From: an uncultured Tateyamaria sp.
Lineage (GTDB): Bacteria; Pseudomonadota; Alphaproteobacteria; Rhodobacterales; Rhodobacteraceae
Length of the DNA: 64,000 nucleotides
Assembly (NCBI RefSeq): GCF_947504105.1
Contig: NZ_CANNGP010000017.1
Location: forward strand, 19,541-83,540
Direction: 5' to 3'
Positions 63,925 to 64,000 of the stretch are shown one piece after another (position 1 is the stretch's first letter; each line of letters begins with the position of its first letter). The position numbers and the translations under genes are program-made. A model generated the notes under the pieces. That model had not been told where the DNA came from. It searched no databases and saw only the letters and a program-made list of their open reading frames with translations.

Positions 63925-64000
63925 GGGTCTGTTCCGGCTGGGGGCAGAATGACACCGTAAGGCCTGATGGTTGCGGTTATCCCTTTTCCTTAACCAGTCT

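Overview
The window carries most of a photosynthesis gene cluster (PGC) from an aerobic anoxygenic phototroph of the Roseobacter group (alphaproteobacterial Rhodobacteraceae). Evidence for this: the PGC gene order; acsF (the oxygen-dependent cyclase) as the only cyclase gene present; pufQBALMC with a PufC cytochrome; crtA with crtI, B, C, D, E and F, a set expected to make spheroidenone; and puhE-hemA-cycA. A plasmid-type replication and partition module sits inside the PGC at about 13.3-16.8 kb. It consists of a replicase with a DnaA N-terminal-like domain, divergent parAB, and an origin-like gap with a DnaA box. This strongly suggests that the window lies on an extrachromosomal replicon. DnaA-like plasmids carrying a PGC are known from Roseobacter litoralis and Sulfitobacter guttiformis. 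I infer this from gene content; I cannot see the replicon ends.

Layout. 0-9.8 kb (+): end of bchH, bchL, bchM, lhaA, puhA, puhB, puhC, a small conserved-looking ORF, acsF, puhE, hemA, cycA, then a terminator. 9.9-13.3 kb: opgG-like gene, a DUF4375-like gene, a frameshifted dinB and a small membrane protein. 13.3-16.8 kb: replicase (-), origin region, parA-parB (+). 16.8-21.2 kb (-): bchO, bchD, bchI, crtA. 21.3-24.4 kb (+): crtI, crtB, tspO. 24.6-26.1 kb: AT-richer accessory gap with a GNAT gene, a possible leader peptide or sRNA with terminator, and a small ORF. 26.1-28.5 kb (-): crtC, crtD. 28.6-41.9 kb (+): crtE, crtF, bchC, bchX, bchY, bchZ, pufQ, pufB, pufA, pufL, pufM, pufC, dxs. Matches to the PpsR/CrtJ operator (TGT-N12-ACA) lie in the crtA-crtI, crtD-crtE and crtF-bchC gaps.

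42-64 kb is non-photosynthetic accessory DNA. It holds mostly minus-strand catabolic genes: a TPR protein, alpha/beta hydrolases, a P1-family peptidase, cupins, a sulfotransferase, SDRs, an aldehyde dehydrogenase and a peptide-type ABC importer. A TetR regulator with three tandem operators faces a quinone reductase gene, followed by a histone-deacetylase-like gene. Then come panB-panC, a decaying Doc-type toxin-antitoxin pair, an ArgE/DapE-type amidohydrolase, a persulfide-dioxygenase-like metallo-beta-lactamase-fold protein and a truncated fumarylacetoacetase-family fragment.

The most striking non-gene signal is a 16-bp perfect palindrome, TGTCCCCGCGGGGACA. There are nine perfect and two one-mismatch copies. 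Ten of the eleven lie between 14.3 and 18.9 kb around parAB, and seven of those ten are inside coding sequence (parA, bchO, bchD). One outlier is at 51.1 kb inside an ABC-transporter gene. The coding copies use all three reading frames, so the DNA sequence rather than a peptide seems to be under selection. I read them as a dispersed centromere (parS-like) array spread over photosynthesis genes.
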